Notes: generated by a model not told the origin, from the sequence alone. DNA of 64,000 nucleotides from Cupriavidus sp. P-10 (GCF_003402535.2 NZ_AP025170.1:124001-188000); one strand, 5' to 3'; shown: positions 29,700 through 39,737, counted from the first letter of the stretch. Translations and numbers: made by a program.

Positions 29700-29992
29700 G
29701 CAGCTCCCGGTGTCGCAAACACGAGCCTTTATAGCCGATCCCTGCATAACTACCCGGTTTCCCGCCATATGCCGCTGATTGCAGGCGGGTTAGCACCTAT
29801 ACCTGCGTATTGTCTGGTGTTGTTAACATCATCCTCCCCCCTTGCGTTTTACGGCAGGGGTAGCGGCGCCAGCCGGTCATGGTCCAAGCGCGGCCAGTGA
29901 GACCGCGCCAGATGCGCCCCCGCATGAGCAGGGGCCGGGCCGGCGGCAATGCATTGCTTGACGGGTATTTGAAGGAACCAGGAGAAGAGAGC

Positions 29993-30979
29993 ATGAAACG
30001 AGTGGCAAAGACGATCGCGGCCGCGCTGGCAGTCAGCGCGATGGGTGTGGCGGCAGGCGCGTACGCGCAGGAATTCCCGGGCGGCAAGCCCATTTCGGCC
30101 GTGGTGCCGTTCTCGGCGGGCGGCCCGACCGACAAGGTTTCGCGCGAGCTGACCGCGATCATGTCCAAGCACCTGGGTGCGACCATCGTGATCGAAAACC
30201 TCGGCGGCGCCGGCGGCACCATTGGCGCCAAGAAGGTGGCCCAGGCCAAGAACGATGGCCATACCGTGCTGATCCACCATATCGGCATGGCTACGGCCCC
30301 GGCGCTGTACCGCAACCTGGGCTTCGATCCGCTGAAGGACTTCGAGATGGTCGGTGAAATCGCCGACGTGCCGATGATCCTGGTCGGCAACAAGCAGCTG
30401 CCGCCGAACACCTTCAAGGACCTGCTGCCGTACATCAAGGCCAACGCCGCCAAGCTGTCGCTGGCCAACGCCGGCATCGGCTCGGCCTCGCACCTGTGCG
30501 GCCTGCTGTTCCAGAGCGCGATCCAGACCGAGCTGACCACCGTGCCGTACAAGGGCGCGGCGCCGGCGCTGACGGATATCCTGGGCGGCCAGGTCAACCT
30601 GCTGTGCGACCAGACCACCAACCTGGCGGGCCACCTGAAGGCAAACTCGGTCAAGCCGTACGCCGCCATGCAGGCGCGCCGCGTGGAAGCCTTCAAGGAC
30701 ATCCCGACCGCGGGCGAGCAGGGCATGCCGAACGTGGAAGTGAAGGTCTGGCACGCCATGTACGCACCGAAGGGCACGCCCAAGCCGGTAATCGACAAGC
30801 TCACGGCCGCGCTGCAGAAGGCCGTGACCGACCCGGCCTTCCGTGCCAAGATGGCCGAGCTGGGCGCCGAGGCGGTGCCGGCACAGCGCGCCACGCCGGA
30901 ATCGCTGCGCACCTACCTGACCGCCGAAATCAACAAGTGGACCCCGGTGATCAAGAAGGCCGGCGTCTACGCGGACTGA
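29993..30979 (+). CDS. Bug-type tripartite tricarboxylate transporter substrate-binding protein
   Basis: Periplasmic binding protein of the TctC/Bug family, 328 residues. Signal peptide MKRVAKTIAAALAVSAMG... is cleaved near AYAQEF. The mature sequence begins with the usual PISAVVPFSAGGPTDKVSR and contains VENLGGAGGTIGAKKVA-like IENLGGAGGTIG and KFKD/YIKAN motifs. Burkholderiales carry dozens of such receptors without dedicated transport genes, and none is adjacent here. Start ATG at 29993 follows AGGAGAAGAGAGC. Ligand unknown. A strong terminator ends the gene at 31057-31085. Confidence 0.92.
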   Translation: MKRVAKTIAAALAVSAMGVAAGAYAQEFPGGKPISAVVPFSAGGPTDKVSRELTAIMSKHLGATIVIENLGGAGGTIGAKKVAQAKNDGHTVLIHHIGMATAPALYRNLGFDPLKDFEMVGEIADVPMILVGNKQLPPNTFKDLLPYIKANAAKLSLANAGIGSASHLCGLLFQSAIQTELTTVPYKGAAPALTDILGGQVNLLCDQTTNLAGHLKANSVKPYAAMQARRVEAFKDIPTAGEQGMPNVEVKVWHAMYAPKGTPKPVIDKLTAALQKAVTDPAFRAKMAELGAEAVPAQRATPESLRTYLTAEINKWTPVIKKAGVYAD

Positions 30980-31056
30980 TCGGGTGGATCGCTGGAAGTG
31001 ATGCGCCAAGCGCGCGGGCCACTGGCTCGCGTGCGGCAACACTGGCATAAAAGAAT

Positions 31057-31085
31057 GGGCCATGCGGCAACGCATGGCCCTTTTT
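31057..31085 (+). terminator. Rho-independent terminator after the Bug receptor gene
   Basis: Perfect 10-bp stem GGGCCATGCG/CGCATGGCCC with a GCAA tetraloop, followed by TTTTTGCTTT. This is a textbook intrinsic terminator that isolates hslVU from the upstream gene. Confidence 0.93.
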
Positions 31086-31193
31086 GCTTTGGGGCCGGAC
31101 GCACGGGGCGGGCCGGCAGGCCGGCGCCCGGCATCCTATATTGTTCAGACGCCCGCGCGGCGCGTCGCCTGTGTGGCCCGGCGCACGAAGGGG

Positions 31194-31223
31194 CTTGAAA
31201 CCGGCCGGGGGCGTCGCCAACTA
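31194..31223 (+). promoter_or_regulatory. Sigma-32-like heat-shock promoter of hslVU
   Basis: CTTGAAA (31194-31200) followed after 14 bases by CGCCAACTA (31215-31223). This compares with the heat-shock consensus CTTGAAA and CCCCATNTA, matching the -35 completely and the -10 at most positions. It is placed about 30 bases upstream of the hslV start, as expected for a heat-shock protease operon. Confidence 0.55.
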
Positions 31224-31251
31224 CGATCGTGACATATTCACGGAAGCCACC

Positions 31252-31788
31252 ATGGAACAGTATCACGGCACTACCATCGTCAGCGTCCGCCGCGGCAACC
31301 AGGTCGCACTCGGCGGTGATGGTCAGGTCACTCTCGGCAATATCGTGATGAAGGGCACCGCACGCAAGGTGCGCCGCATCTACAACGGCAAGGTGCTGGT
31401 CGGGTTTGCCGGCAGCACGGCCGATGCATTCTCGCTGCTGGACCGCTTCGAGGCCAAGCTGGAGAAGTACCAGGGCAACCTGACCCGCGCCGCGGTCGAC
31501 CTGGCCAAGGACTGGCGTTCGGACCGCGCGCTGCGCCGGCTTGAAGCCATGCTGATCACCGCCGACCGCGACACCACGCTGGTCATCACCGGCAACGGCG
31601 ACGTGCTCGACCCCGAGGGCGGCATCGCCGCGATCGGCTCGGGTGGCGCGTATGCGCAGTCGGCCGCGAAGGCGCTGATAGAGAACACCGAGCTGTCGCC
31701 GAAGGACGTGGTCGAGAAAGCGCTGACCATCGCCGGCGAGCTCTGCATCTACACCAATACCAACTTCGTCATCGAGACGCTGGAATAA
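31252..31788 (+). CDS. hslV: HslV (ClpQ), ATP-dependent protease proteolytic subunit
   Basis: Threonine protease of 178 residues that forms a dodecamer capped by HslU. The N-terminus is [12 protein letters not shown]; removal of the first six residues exposes the catalytic Thr. [30 protein letters not shown] and the terminal [12 protein letters not shown] are typical. The start ATG at 31252 follows ACGGAAGCCACC. It is co-transcribed with hslU 37 bases downstream. Confidence 0.97.
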   Translation: MEQYHGTTIVSVRRGNQVALGGDGQVTLGNIVMKGTARKVRRIYNGKVLVGFAGSTADAFSLLDRFEAKLEKYQGNLTRAAVDLAKDWRSDRALRRLEAMLITADRDTTLVITGNGDVLDPEGGIAAIGSGGAYAQSAAKALIENTELSPKDVVEKALTIAGELCIYTNTNFVIETLE

Positions 31789-31825
31789 GCGAAGGCGGCA
31801 ACGCGCGCCCTACTGAACGGATACC

Positions 31826-33157
31826 ATGTCGCACACCATGACCCCGTCGGAAATCGTTTCCGAACTCGACAAGCACATCATCGGCCAGGACAAGGCCAAG
31901 AAGGCCGTGGCGGTGGCGCTGCGCAACCGCTGGCGCCGCCAGCAGGTGGCCGAGCCGCTGCGCCAGGAAATCACGCCCAAGAACATCCTGATGATCGGCC
32001 CGACCGGCGTCGGCAAGACCGAGATCGCGCGCCGCCTGGCCAAGCTGGCCGACGCGCCGTTCATCAAGATCGAAGCGACCAAGTTCACCGAGGTGGGCTA
32101 CGTCGGCCGCGATGTCGACACCATCGTGCGTGACCTCGCCGAGATGGCGATCAAGCAGACGCGCGAGTCCGAGATGAAGAAGGTGCGCACCAAGGCCGAG
32201 GACGCGGCCGAGGACCGCCTGCTCGACGTGCTGCTGCCGCCGCCGCGCGACATCGGCTTCTCGCAGCCGGAAGAGAAGGATTCCAACACGCGCCAGGTGT
32301 TCCGCAAGAAGCTGCGCGAAGGCCAGCTGGACGACAAGGAAATCGAGCTGGAACTCGCCGCCGGGGTGCCGAGCATGGACATCATGGGGCCGCCGGGCAT
32401 GGAAGACATGACCGAGCAGATCCGTTCGATGTTCGCCGGACTGGGCCAGGGCAAGAAGGCTCGCCGCAAGATGAAGGTAAAGGAAGCCTTCAAGCTGCTG
32501 ATCGACGAAGAGGCCGCCAAGCTGGTCAATGACGAGGAGCTCAAGCACAAGGCCATCGCCAATGTGGAGCAGAACGGCATCGTGTTCCTGGACGAGATCG
32601 ACAAGATCGCCAGCCGCAGCGATATCGGTGGCGGCGAGGTGTCGCGCCAGGGCGTGCAGCGCGACCTGCTGCCGCTTGTGGAAGGCACCACGGTGAACAC
32701 CAAGTACGGCATGATCAAGACCGACCACATCCTGTTCATTGCCTCGGGCGCGTTCCACCTGTCCAAGCCGAGCGACCTGATCCCCGAGCTGCAGGGCCGT
32801 TTCCCGATCCGCGTGGAACTGGAATCGCTGTCGGTGCAGGATTTCGAGGCCATCCTGACGCAGACCGATGCCAGCCTGACCAAGCAGTACCAGGCGCTGT
32901 TGAACACCGAAGAGGTCAACCTGGTGTTCGCGCCGGATGGCATCCGCCGGCTTGCCGAGATTGCGTTCTCGGTCAACGAGAAGGTCGAGAATATTGGCGC
33001 GCGCCGCCTTTACACGGTGATGGAGCGGCTGCTGGAGGACCTGTCCTTCCACGCCACCAGGTCGTCGGGCGAGACCGTGACGATCGACGCGGCGTACGTC
33101 GACCAGCGCCTCGGCGACCTGGCCGGCAACGAGGACCTGTCGCGCTACGTGCTGTAA
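31826..33157 (+). CDS. hslU: HslU (ClpY), ATPase subunit of the HslVU protease
   Basis: AAA+ unfoldase of 443 residues. The N-terminal [20 protein letters not shown] leads into Walker [10 protein letters not shown] near residue 60. The pore motif GYVGRD follows, then the variable I domain (about residues 110-240), Walker [11 protein letters not shown] and sensor regions, and the C-terminal LSRYVL tail that docks into HslV. Together with hslV it degrades misfolded and regulatory proteins under heat stress. A clean terminator follows. Confidence 0.97.
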   Translation: MSHTMTPSEIVSELDKHIIGQDKAKKAVAVALRNRWRRQQVAEPLRQEITPKNILMIGPTGVGKTEIARRLAKLADAPFIKIEATKFTEVGYVGRDVDTIVRDLAEMAIKQTRESEMKKVRTKAEDAAEDRLLDVLLPPPRDIGFSQPEEKDSNTRQVFRKKLREGQLDDKEIELELAAGVPSMDIMGPPGMEDMTEQIRSMFAGLGQGKKARRKMKVKEAFKLLIDEEAAKLVNDEELKHKAIANVEQNGIVFLDEIDKIASRSDIGGGEVSRQGVQRDLLPLVEGTTVNTKYGMIKTDHILFIASGAFHLSKPSDLIPELQGRFPIRVELESLSVQDFEAILTQTDASLTKQYQALLNTEEVNLVFAPDGIRRLAEIAFSVNEKVENIGARRLYTVMERLLEDLSFHATRSSGETVTIDAAYVDQRLGDLAGNEDLSRYVL

Positions 33158-33180
33158 GCAGGCACACAGGCCGGAGAAGA

Positions 33181-33205
33181 AGGCGCACTACGGTGCGCCT
33201 TTTTT
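33181..33205 (+). terminator. Rho-independent terminator of hslVU
   Basis: Stem AGGCGCAC/GTGCGCCT with a TACG loop followed directly by a T-run; 23 bases after the hslU stop. Confidence 0.93.
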
Positions 33206-33389
33206 GTGCCGCTTTGGCCGGAATCTGTTGTCAGTACGTATCCGCCTGCCACATCGCGGTAAGCATCGTAAGCATTGGTAAGCACACTGGCGGAGCCGCG
33301 TCTCGCAATGAGACCCTTACGCACCTTGACGGTCGATTGACCGGTGCGGGAGCCACCGCATCCCACTCAACTACTGGCAGGAGAAATCA

Positions 33390-33722
33390 ATGGTCAACTA
33401 CAAGACCCGCCGCGTGGTGCTCGCCACCGGAGGCCTGCTAGCCGCACTGGCCGCGGCCACCGCATTCCTTTGCATCCGTCCCGCGGTGCCTTCCGTGCAG
33501 GCAGCCGAAGCCGCGCAGGCTGCACAGGCCACACAGGCCACACAGGCCAATGCGCGCGGCGCCGCCGCCAAGGCTGCCGCCGCGACGCTGGCGCTCGATG
33601 CCGGCGCGCTGTTCTCGCTGTCGGACCGGCATGCGGGCGACGCCATGCGCATCGTCGCGCAGGGCGACACGGCCGAGGCGAGCGAAGGGCTGGACTGGGA
33701 ACACGTGCAGCTGCGCCTGTAA
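33390..33722 (+). CDS. Unrecognised small exported or membrane-anchored protein, Ala-rich
   Basis: A 110-residue protein I do not recognise. MVNYKTRR plus a hydrophobic stretch (VVLATGGLLAALAAATAFLCI) looks like a signal anchor or signal peptide. An Ala/Gln/Thr linker encoded by tandem repeats follows, then a compact tail ending DWEHVQLRL. ATG at 33390 follows GGCAGGAGAAATCA, a good ribosome binding site. It lies between hslU and the convergent regA gene and so is probably monocistronic. No function can be assigned. Confidence 0.62.
   Translation: MVNYKTRRVVLATGGLLAALAAATAFLCIRPAVPSVQAAEAAQAAQATQATQANARGAAAKAAAATLALDAGALFSLSDRHAGDAMRIVAQGDTAEASEGLDWEHVQLRL
33523..33549 (+). repeat. Three tandem 9-bp units in the small Ala-rich gene
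   Basis: CACAGGCCA occurs three times in a row, encoding repeated Ala-Gln-Ala/Thr triplets of the linker. The 9-base period keeps the frame. Confidence 0.8.
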
Positions 33723-33757
33723 GCGCGCGGCTGCCGCAATCCACCTTCCTTACCCTT

Positions 33758-34369
33758 CTACCGCGACACCGGCCGCTTCCCCAGCTTGCGCTGCAAGGTG
33801 CGCCGGTGCATGTTCAGCGCCCGCGCCGTGGCGGAGATATTGCCGCCATGCTCGGCCAGCACGCGCTGGATATGTTCCCACTCGAGCCGCGCCACTGACA
33901 GCGGCACCGGCTCTTCCAGCGCGGCCTGCGCCGCGTCTTCCGACACCCCCGCCATGAGCGCCGTCAGGATCGAATCGACATTGGCCGGCTTGGCCAGATA
34001 TTCGTCCGCGCCTTGCTTGACCGCCGCCACCGCGGTGGCGATGCTGGCATAGCCGGTCAGGATCAGGATGCGCGCGTCGGGCAGCGCCTGGCGCAGCGGC
34101 GCGACCAGCTGCAGGCCGGATTCGGCCGGCGCGGTGCTGCCGGCTTCGGGCGGCGGTTCCAGGTGCAGGTCGAGCGTGACATAGGCAAAGTCGGTACGGC
34201 CCGCCAGCGCGAGCGCGGTGCGGCCGTCATGGGCCACTTGCACGGCGTAGCCGCGGCGCATGAGCGCGCGCGCCAGCGTGCCGGCAAAGACTTCGTCGTC
34301 GTCGATGACGAGGAACGGCGTGCCCGCCGGTGCGGTGGCTTCAGGAACCGTCTGGAAGGTATCGGTCAT
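33758..34369 (-). CDS. regA: Redox response regulator of the RegA/PrrA/RoxR family
   Basis: Two-component regulator of 203 residues. The receiver domain has acidic residues IDDDE (22-26), phospho-acceptor Asp67 in YVTLDLHLE and Lys in YLAKPA. The C-terminal Fis-type helix-turn-helix (GGNISATARALNMHRRTLQRKLGKRP) is nearly invariant in RegA proteins. Immediately after Asp67 there is an insertion of about 12 residues (PPPEAGSTAPAE) that I do not expect in RegA, near the phosphorylation face. It is encoded just downstream of its kinase (21-base gap). The family usually controls respiration, oxidases and energy metabolism in response to redox. Confidence 0.92.
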   Translation of the reverse strand: MTDTFQTVPEATAPAGTPFLVIDDDEVFAGTLARALMRRGYAVQVAHDGRTALALAGRTDFAYVTLDLHLEPPPEAGSTAPAESGLQLVAPLRQALPDARILILTGYASIATAVAAVKQGADEYLAKPANVDSILTALMAGVSEDAAQAALEEPVPLSVARLEWEHIQRVLAEHGGNISATARALNMHRRTLQRKLGKRPVSR

Positions 34370-34390
34370 GGTCAGGTGTGGCGCGTGGGT

Positions 34391-35779
34391 TCAGGATGCG
34401 CTGCGCGCAGGCGGCGCCGATAGCGAGGACAGCGCGGGCAGCCGCAGCTCGGCCACCGTGCCGCCGCCCGACCGGTCGCGCCAGGCCAGCTCGCCGCCCA
34501 TCTGGCGCGCGCCACTCTGCGCCAGGTACAGGCCGATGCCCTGGCCGCCATGCTGGCTGGCCACCGGCATTTCGCCGAGCTGGCCGCGCAGTGCTTCGGG
34601 AATGCCCTCGCCATGGTCGGCGACGCGGAACGACAGCCACGGCGCCACTTGTCCCGGCTCCATGGCGATCTCCAGTTGCAGCGGCTTGCTGGATCGGCCC
34701 GCGTTCTGCTGGGCGCGCGCGGCGTTGTCGAGCAGGATGGTCAGGATCTGGCCGACCCGCGCGGTTTCGACCGGCTGCGCGCCGGCACCCGGCGTGGCGC
34801 TGGCCTGCAGGCTGGCGTTGGGATGGCGCAGTTGCCAGCGCTCGGCGAAGGCCGGCAGCCAGGCAGCGAGGCGCTGCGGCGCGAGCGTCGCCGAATCTTC
34901 GCGCAGCCGCGCCAGCGTGGTGCGGCAGAGCGCCAACTGCTGCTCGACGGTCTGCAGGTCGGGCAGGTAGCTGCGGATCGGCGTGGTGCCGAGCGCCGCG
35001 TCGGAGGCATCGGCGCGCAACTCGCCGGCGATCACCGCCAGCGTCGCCAGCGGCGTGCCGATCTCATGCGCCACCGCGGCGGCCTGGCCGTTGAGGTCTT
35101 CCACGCGCGCCTCGCGCAGCAGCTGCTCGCGTGCCAGGTTCAGTTGCGCTTCGCGCTGGCGCAGCACGCCCGACAGCCGTGCGACGAACAGCGCGATCAT
35201 CACTGCGCTGGCGACAAAATTCAGCCACATGCCCGCCAGGTGGTAGTTCACGGCGTTGTCGGGGTTGTGCAGGTCCAGCGGCACGTACTCGAACAGCAGC
35301 ACCGTGTAGCAGGCGAGCGCATACACCGACAGCGCGATCACCTGCCGCCACGGCAGGATGGCCGCGGCGATCGCCAGCCCGGGCAGGTAGAACGACACGA
35401 AGGGGTTGGTCGCGCCGCCGGTATAGAACAGGATCGCCGACAGCGCGGTCAGGTCCACCAGCAGCTGGCCCATCAGTTCGGCTTCGCCGGGCGCGCTGTT
35501 GCGCCGCCTGTGCTGGCGCAGGCGCAGGGCGGTGATCAGGTTGAACAGCGCCTGCAGCCCGAGCACCACCATCAGCGGCTTATACGGCAGCCGGATGCCG
35601 GCGATCGGGTCGCATGCCAGCAGCGTCAGCGCCTGCCCCGACAGCAGCGCCCAGCGCAGCCAGAACAGGCGGCGCAGCGTCACCTGGCCATGGCGGGGCG
35701 AACTGGCGGCCGGCAAGGGCGACAGGAAGGGCAGGTCAGGCAAGCGGGGCGAGGGGGGCACGGCTGCGGCAGTGGTCAT
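34391..35779 (-). CDS. regB: Redox sensor histidine kinase of the RegB/PrrB/RoxS family
   Basis: Inner-membrane kinase of 462 residues with about six N-terminal membrane segments. The quinone-binding motif GGATNPF (121-127; family GGxxNPF) is conserved. The H-box is AVAHEIGTPLATL with His238. Cys285 in QLALCRTTL sits where RegB has its redox-active cysteine. The C-terminal ATPase domain has DNAARAQ (N box), ADHGEGIP and GGQGIGLYLA. It pairs with RegA just downstream; the neighbouring PCu(A)C copper chaperone, on the other strand, serves oxidase assembly. That context agrees with respiratory control. Confidence 0.93.
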   Translation of the reverse strand: MTTAAAVPPSPRLPDLPFLSPLPAASSPRHGQVTLRRLFWLRWALLSGQALTLLACDPIAGIRLPYKPLMVVLGLQALFNLITALRLRQHRRRNSAPGEAELMGQLLVDLTALSAILFYTGGATNPFVSFYLPGLAIAAAILPWRQVIALSVYALACYTVLLFEYVPLDLHNPDNAVNYHLAGMWLNFVASAVMIALFVARLSGVLRQREAQLNLAREQLLREARVEDLNGQAAAVAHEIGTPLATLAVIAGELRADASDAALGTTPIRSYLPDLQTVEQQLALCRTTLARLREDSATLAPQRLAAWLPAFAERWQLRHPNASLQASATPGAGAQPVETARVGQILTILLDNAARAQQNAGRSSKPLQLEIAMEPGQVAPWLSFRVADHGEGIPEALRGQLGEMPVASQHGGQGIGLYLAQSGARQMGGELAWRDRSGGGTVAELRLPALSSLSAPPARSAS

Positions 35780-35978
35780 GGCGCGAGTGTATCAATGCGG
35801 CTGGAAGGTGCCGGCGCGTGCGACACCTTGCCGCATTGGCGGCGCGGTGCCGCCGCTGCCAGACTAGCCGGCTTTGGCCGGTACCCGCGTGCCACCCGCG
35901 CGCCGCGTACCTGCCCCGGCGGGCCTGCACGCGGCGCGCGACGCCATGTTCTAATGTCTGCTTTCAGGAGAGACAAAG

Positions 35979-36455
35979 ATGCAAGCCAAATTCCGCGCGG
36001 CCACGCTGGCCGCATCGATTGCCGCACTGGCCACGGCGCTGGCGTCCGGAGCCGCGCTGGCCCAGGTCGACGTCAGCAACGCCTGGGTGCGCGGCACGGT
36101 GCCGACCCAGGCCGCTTCGGGCGCGTTCATGGTGCTGCATGCGCACGAGAACGCGAAGCTGGTGGGCGTCTCGTCGCCGGTTGGCGAAGCCGAGATCCAC
36201 GAGATGAAGATGGAAAACAACGTGATGCGCATGCGGCAGATCAAGTCGCTGGACCTGCCCAGGATGCAGAACGTCGAACTGAAGCCCGGCGGCTACCACG
36301 TGATGCTGATGGGCCTGAAGAGCCAGCTCAAGAAGGGCGATACCGTGCCCATCACGCTGAAGATCGAGCAGGGCGGCAAGGTGACCGAGCAGAAGGTCAA
36401 CGCCGAAGTGCGCGACATGGTGCCGGGCGGCAGCCACGGCGAGCACAAGCACTGA
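35979..36455 (+). CDS. Periplasmic copper chaperone PCu(A)C
   Basis: Delivers Cu(I) to cytochrome oxidase in the periplasm. The 158-residue precursor has a signal peptide ending in ALAQ. The copper site H(x)nM(x)nHxM is complete: EIHEMKMENNVMRMR near residue 75 and GGYHVMLMGL near residue 107. A His-rich C-terminus (GGSHGEHKH) may hold further copper. Start ATG at 35979 follows CAGGAGAGACAAAG. It is divergent from regBA with a 199-base shared upstream region, so it is a candidate RegA target. Confidence 0.93.
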   Translation: MQAKFRAATLAASIAALATALASGAALAQVDVSNAWVRGTVPTQAASGAFMVLHAHENAKLVGVSSPVGEAEIHEMKMENNVMRMRQIKSLDLPRMQNVELKPGGYHVMLMGLKSQLKKGDTVPITLKIEQGGKVTEQKVNAEVRDMVPGGSHGEHKH

Positions 36456-36494
36456 TCAGAAGGGGGCCAGGCATCGCCCTGGCCGCCAGCCATC

Positions 36495-36683
36495 ATGGCC
36501 AACAAGCAACACGGCACGCGCCAGAAACTGGTTTTCCGCGGAGGCACGCCGCCCGCACCGCCCGCACCACCCGAAAAGCCGACAAGGCGCCCTGACGCCC
36601 GGCCGCAGCCGCCAGTGCCGGGTGCCGCCAAGCCGGCGCGGCGGCGTCAGCCGCGCAAGCTGATCGGCTCTTCCGATTCCTGA
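36495..36683 (+). CDS. Small basic proline-rich protein, hypothetical
   Basis: A 62-residue frame (MANKQHGTRQKLVF...) rich in Pro, Arg and Lys, 39 bases after the copper chaperone stop on the same strand. Its 3' end runs 37 bases into the convergent LysR gene. No ribosome binding site is obvious and no motif is recognised. It could be a real small protein or a chance frame in GC-rich DNA. Confidence 0.35.
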   Translation: MANKQHGTRQKLVFRGGTPPAPPAPPEKPTRRPDARPQPPVPGAAKPARRRQPRKLIGSSDS

Positions 36684-37582
36684 CTGGCCGCCGCCGCCAG
36701 CATGCGCTCGCGCAGCCAGGCGTGGGCGGGGTCGGCATCGGTGCGCTCGTGCCAGATCATGCTGAAGGTGAAGTCCTCCAGCGCAAACGGCGGGTCGAAC
36801 ACGGCGTAGCGCGAGTCTTCCTCCAGCGCGGCCAGGCTGCGCCGCGCCGTGGTCAGCACCAGGTTGGTCCCGGCGATCAGCGCCGGCGCCACGCTCCAGT
36901 GCGGCACCACGCAGGCGATCTTGCGGCGCCCGCCCAGCCTGGTGACCGCGGTGTCGATCGCATCCATGCGTTCGCTGTGGGTTGCCACCAGCACATGCGA
37001 GCGCGCCAGGTAGGCCACCTGGTCGAGCCGGCCGGTGTCCCGCACCGTGGCCGCGTCCACCGCGCAGGCATAGCTTTCGCGGAACAATTCGGCCGACTGC
37101 ACGCCTTCAGGCTGGTAGCTGAACACGCCCAGCGCCATGTCGATCTCGCCGTCTGCCACTTGCGCCGTCATGCCCTCGCGGCTGGCCTGCGACACCACCA
37201 GGTCGATATTGGGCGCGGCCTTGCGCACCGCGCGCAGCAGCCGCGGCAACACCACCAGCGCACCGTAGTCGGACATCGCCAGCCGGAAGGTGCGGCGGGT
37301 GGTGGCCGGCTGGAAGCCGCTCGGCCCGAGCAGGATGCGCACCTGCGACAGGGCTTCGGCCAGCGGGCCGGACAGTTCATGGGCGCGCGCGCTCAGCACC
37401 AGGCCGCCCTTGCCGCGTACCAGGATGGGATCGTCGAGGAGCTGCCGCAGCCGCCCCAGTGCATGGCTGACCGCCGGCTGGCTCAGGTGCAGGCGCAGCG
37501 CGGCGCGTGAGATGTGGCGCTCGGCGAGCAGTGCTTCAAGCACCACCAGCAGGTTCAGGTCGATTCCGCGTAGGCTATTCAT
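36647..37582 (-). CDS. LysR-type transcriptional regulator
   Basis: Regulator of 311 residues with N-terminal helix-turn-helix (DLNLLVVLEALLAERHISRAALRLHLSQPAVSHALGRLR) and a PBP-like effector domain. The start at 37582 (MNSLRGIDLN) is chosen because the HTH begins there; longer forms overlap the shared promoter. It is divergent from a five-helix exporter-like gene, the usual arrangement for a LysR and its target. The HTH sequence (S.AA..L.LSQPAVSHAL) belongs to the NodD/LinR-like branch. Effector unknown. Confidence 0.9.
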   Translation of the reverse strand: MNSLRGIDLNLLVVLEALLAERHISRAALRLHLSQPAVSHALGRLRQLLDDPILVRGKGGLVLSARAHELSGPLAEALSQVRILLGPSGFQPATTRRTFRLAMSDYGALVVLPRLLRAVRKAAPNIDLVVSQASREGMTAQVADGEIDMALGVFSYQPEGVQSAELFRESYACAVDAATVRDTGRLDQVAYLARSHVLVATHSERMDAIDTAVTRLGGRRKIACVVPHWSVAPALIAGTNLVLTTARRSLAALEEDSRYAVFDPPFALEDFTFSMIWHERTDADPAHAWLRERMLAAAASQESEEPISLRG

Positions 37583-37636
37583 TCGACGAATATTAAACGT
37601 ATGAAAGCAGAATTGGGAATTCGCTTTGCGATATTT

Positions 37637-37660
37637 CAAACTGTCAGGCATCGCAGTTTG
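37637..37660. promoter_or_regulatory. Inverted repeat, candidate LysR operator
   Basis: Perfect 7-bp arms CAAACTG/CAGTTTG separated by 10 bases, in the 94-base divergent region, 17-40 bases before the exporter start. The size and location fit a LysR binding site, although the arms do not show the classical ATAC form of T-N11-A. Confidence 0.5.
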
Positions 37661-37676
37661 CCCTACGGAGCGTGAC

Positions 37677-38216
37677 ATGTCAGGCATCCAGTTGCCGAAT
37701 TCCTTCCCGATTACCTTGCTGTTGCCCCTCGCAACCGCCGTGCTGGCGGGCGCCGTGATTCCGTTCCAGGCGGGTGCCAATGCCACGCTGGGGCGTTCGC
37801 TGGGCCATCCGCTGGCGGCAACGCTGGTGTCGCTGCTGGTCAGCCTGGCGGCGCTGCTGCCGCTGCTGTGGCTGCTGCGCGTGCCGCTGCCCGCGGCATC
37901 GATCCTGGCGCGCGCGCCGGCGTGGACCTGGATCGGCGGCGTCCTGGGGGTGTTCTATATCTCGGCCGCCCTGGTCATGGCGCCGAGGCTGGGCGCGGCA
38001 GGCTTTATCGCCGCGGTGGTGGCGGGACAGGTGCTGGCCGCGCTGCTGGTGGACCAGTTTGGCCTCGCCGGGTTTGCGGCGCGGGCGATGACGCCGGGGC
38101 GGCTGGCGGGCGCGGCGCTGATCGTGGCGGGAATGCTGGTGATGCAGTGGGGCGGCGCCGCTGCGCCCGCCGGCGCGGCGCCGGCGGCTCAGTCCGCGGC
38201 GGGCTCCGGCGCCTGA
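37677..38216 (+). CDS. DUF606/YdcZ-like inner-membrane transporter (DMT superfamily, half-size)
   Basis: A 179-residue protein with about five hydrophobic helices (for example ITLLLPLATAVLAGAVIPFQAG, LAATLVSLLVSLAALLPLLWLL and GRLAGAALIVAGMLVMQWGG). The GANATLGRSLGHP segment is typical of the DUF606 family, half the length of EamA exporters and likely to dimerise. ATG at 37677 follows CTACGGAGCGTGAC. It is divergent from a LysR gene and presumably controlled by it. Substrate unknown. Confidence 0.85.
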   Translation: MSGIQLPNSFPITLLLPLATAVLAGAVIPFQAGANATLGRSLGHPLAATLVSLLVSLAALLPLLWLLRVPLPAASILARAPAWTWIGGVLGVFYISAALVMAPRLGAAGFIAAVVAGQVLAALLVDQFGLAGFAARAMTPGRLAGAALIVAGMLVMQWGGAAAPAGAAPAAQSAAGSGA

Positions 38217-38419
38217 GCGCCGCGCTGGCGCGCCGCCAGGCAGCCGGGACACAGGCAGTGTTGGCCCGGCACGATGCGCCGCGCCGGCAGCAGTGGCTGG
38301 CTGGCGCACCAGCACTCGCGCAGCCCCGCCACGTAGCCGCACACAAAGCCGGCGCCGCATTGGCTGCAATGCTCGACAGGACGGAGCTGGCCGGTCAGGA
38401 CGGTGGCGGGATCGGTCAT
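38189..38419 (-). CDS. Cysteine-rich CWC-family protein
   Basis: Small protein (76 residues) with CSQCGAGFVCGY, RECWCASQPLLP and HCLCPGCLAA, the cysteine spacing of the Cys_rich_CWC family, which probably binds zinc or an Fe-S cluster. Function unknown. The 3' end overlaps the convergent transporter gene by 28 bases. The start ATG at 38419 gives MTDPATVLTGQ; the long upstream extension is low-complexity and not supported. Confidence 0.78.
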   Translation of the reverse strand: MTDPATVLTGQLRPVEHCSQCGAGFVCGYVAGLRECWCASQPLLPARRIVPGQHCLCPGCLAARQRGAQAPEPAAD

Positions 38420-39668
<1,249 letters not shown>

Positions 39669-39676
39669 GCGGCACC

Positions 39677-39709
39677 GCCGGGGCGCGGGCCACGACCGGC
39701 CGCCCCGGC
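39677..39709 (+). terminator. GC-rich stem-loop after argB
   Basis: Perfect 9-bp arms GCCGGGGCG/CGCCCCGGC enclosing a 15-base loop, 9 bases after the argB stop. No T-run follows, so it may only slow transcription or protect the mRNA end. Confidence 0.5.
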
Positions 39710-39737
39710 ATCCCCATCATCACCAGAGCTGCCCGGC

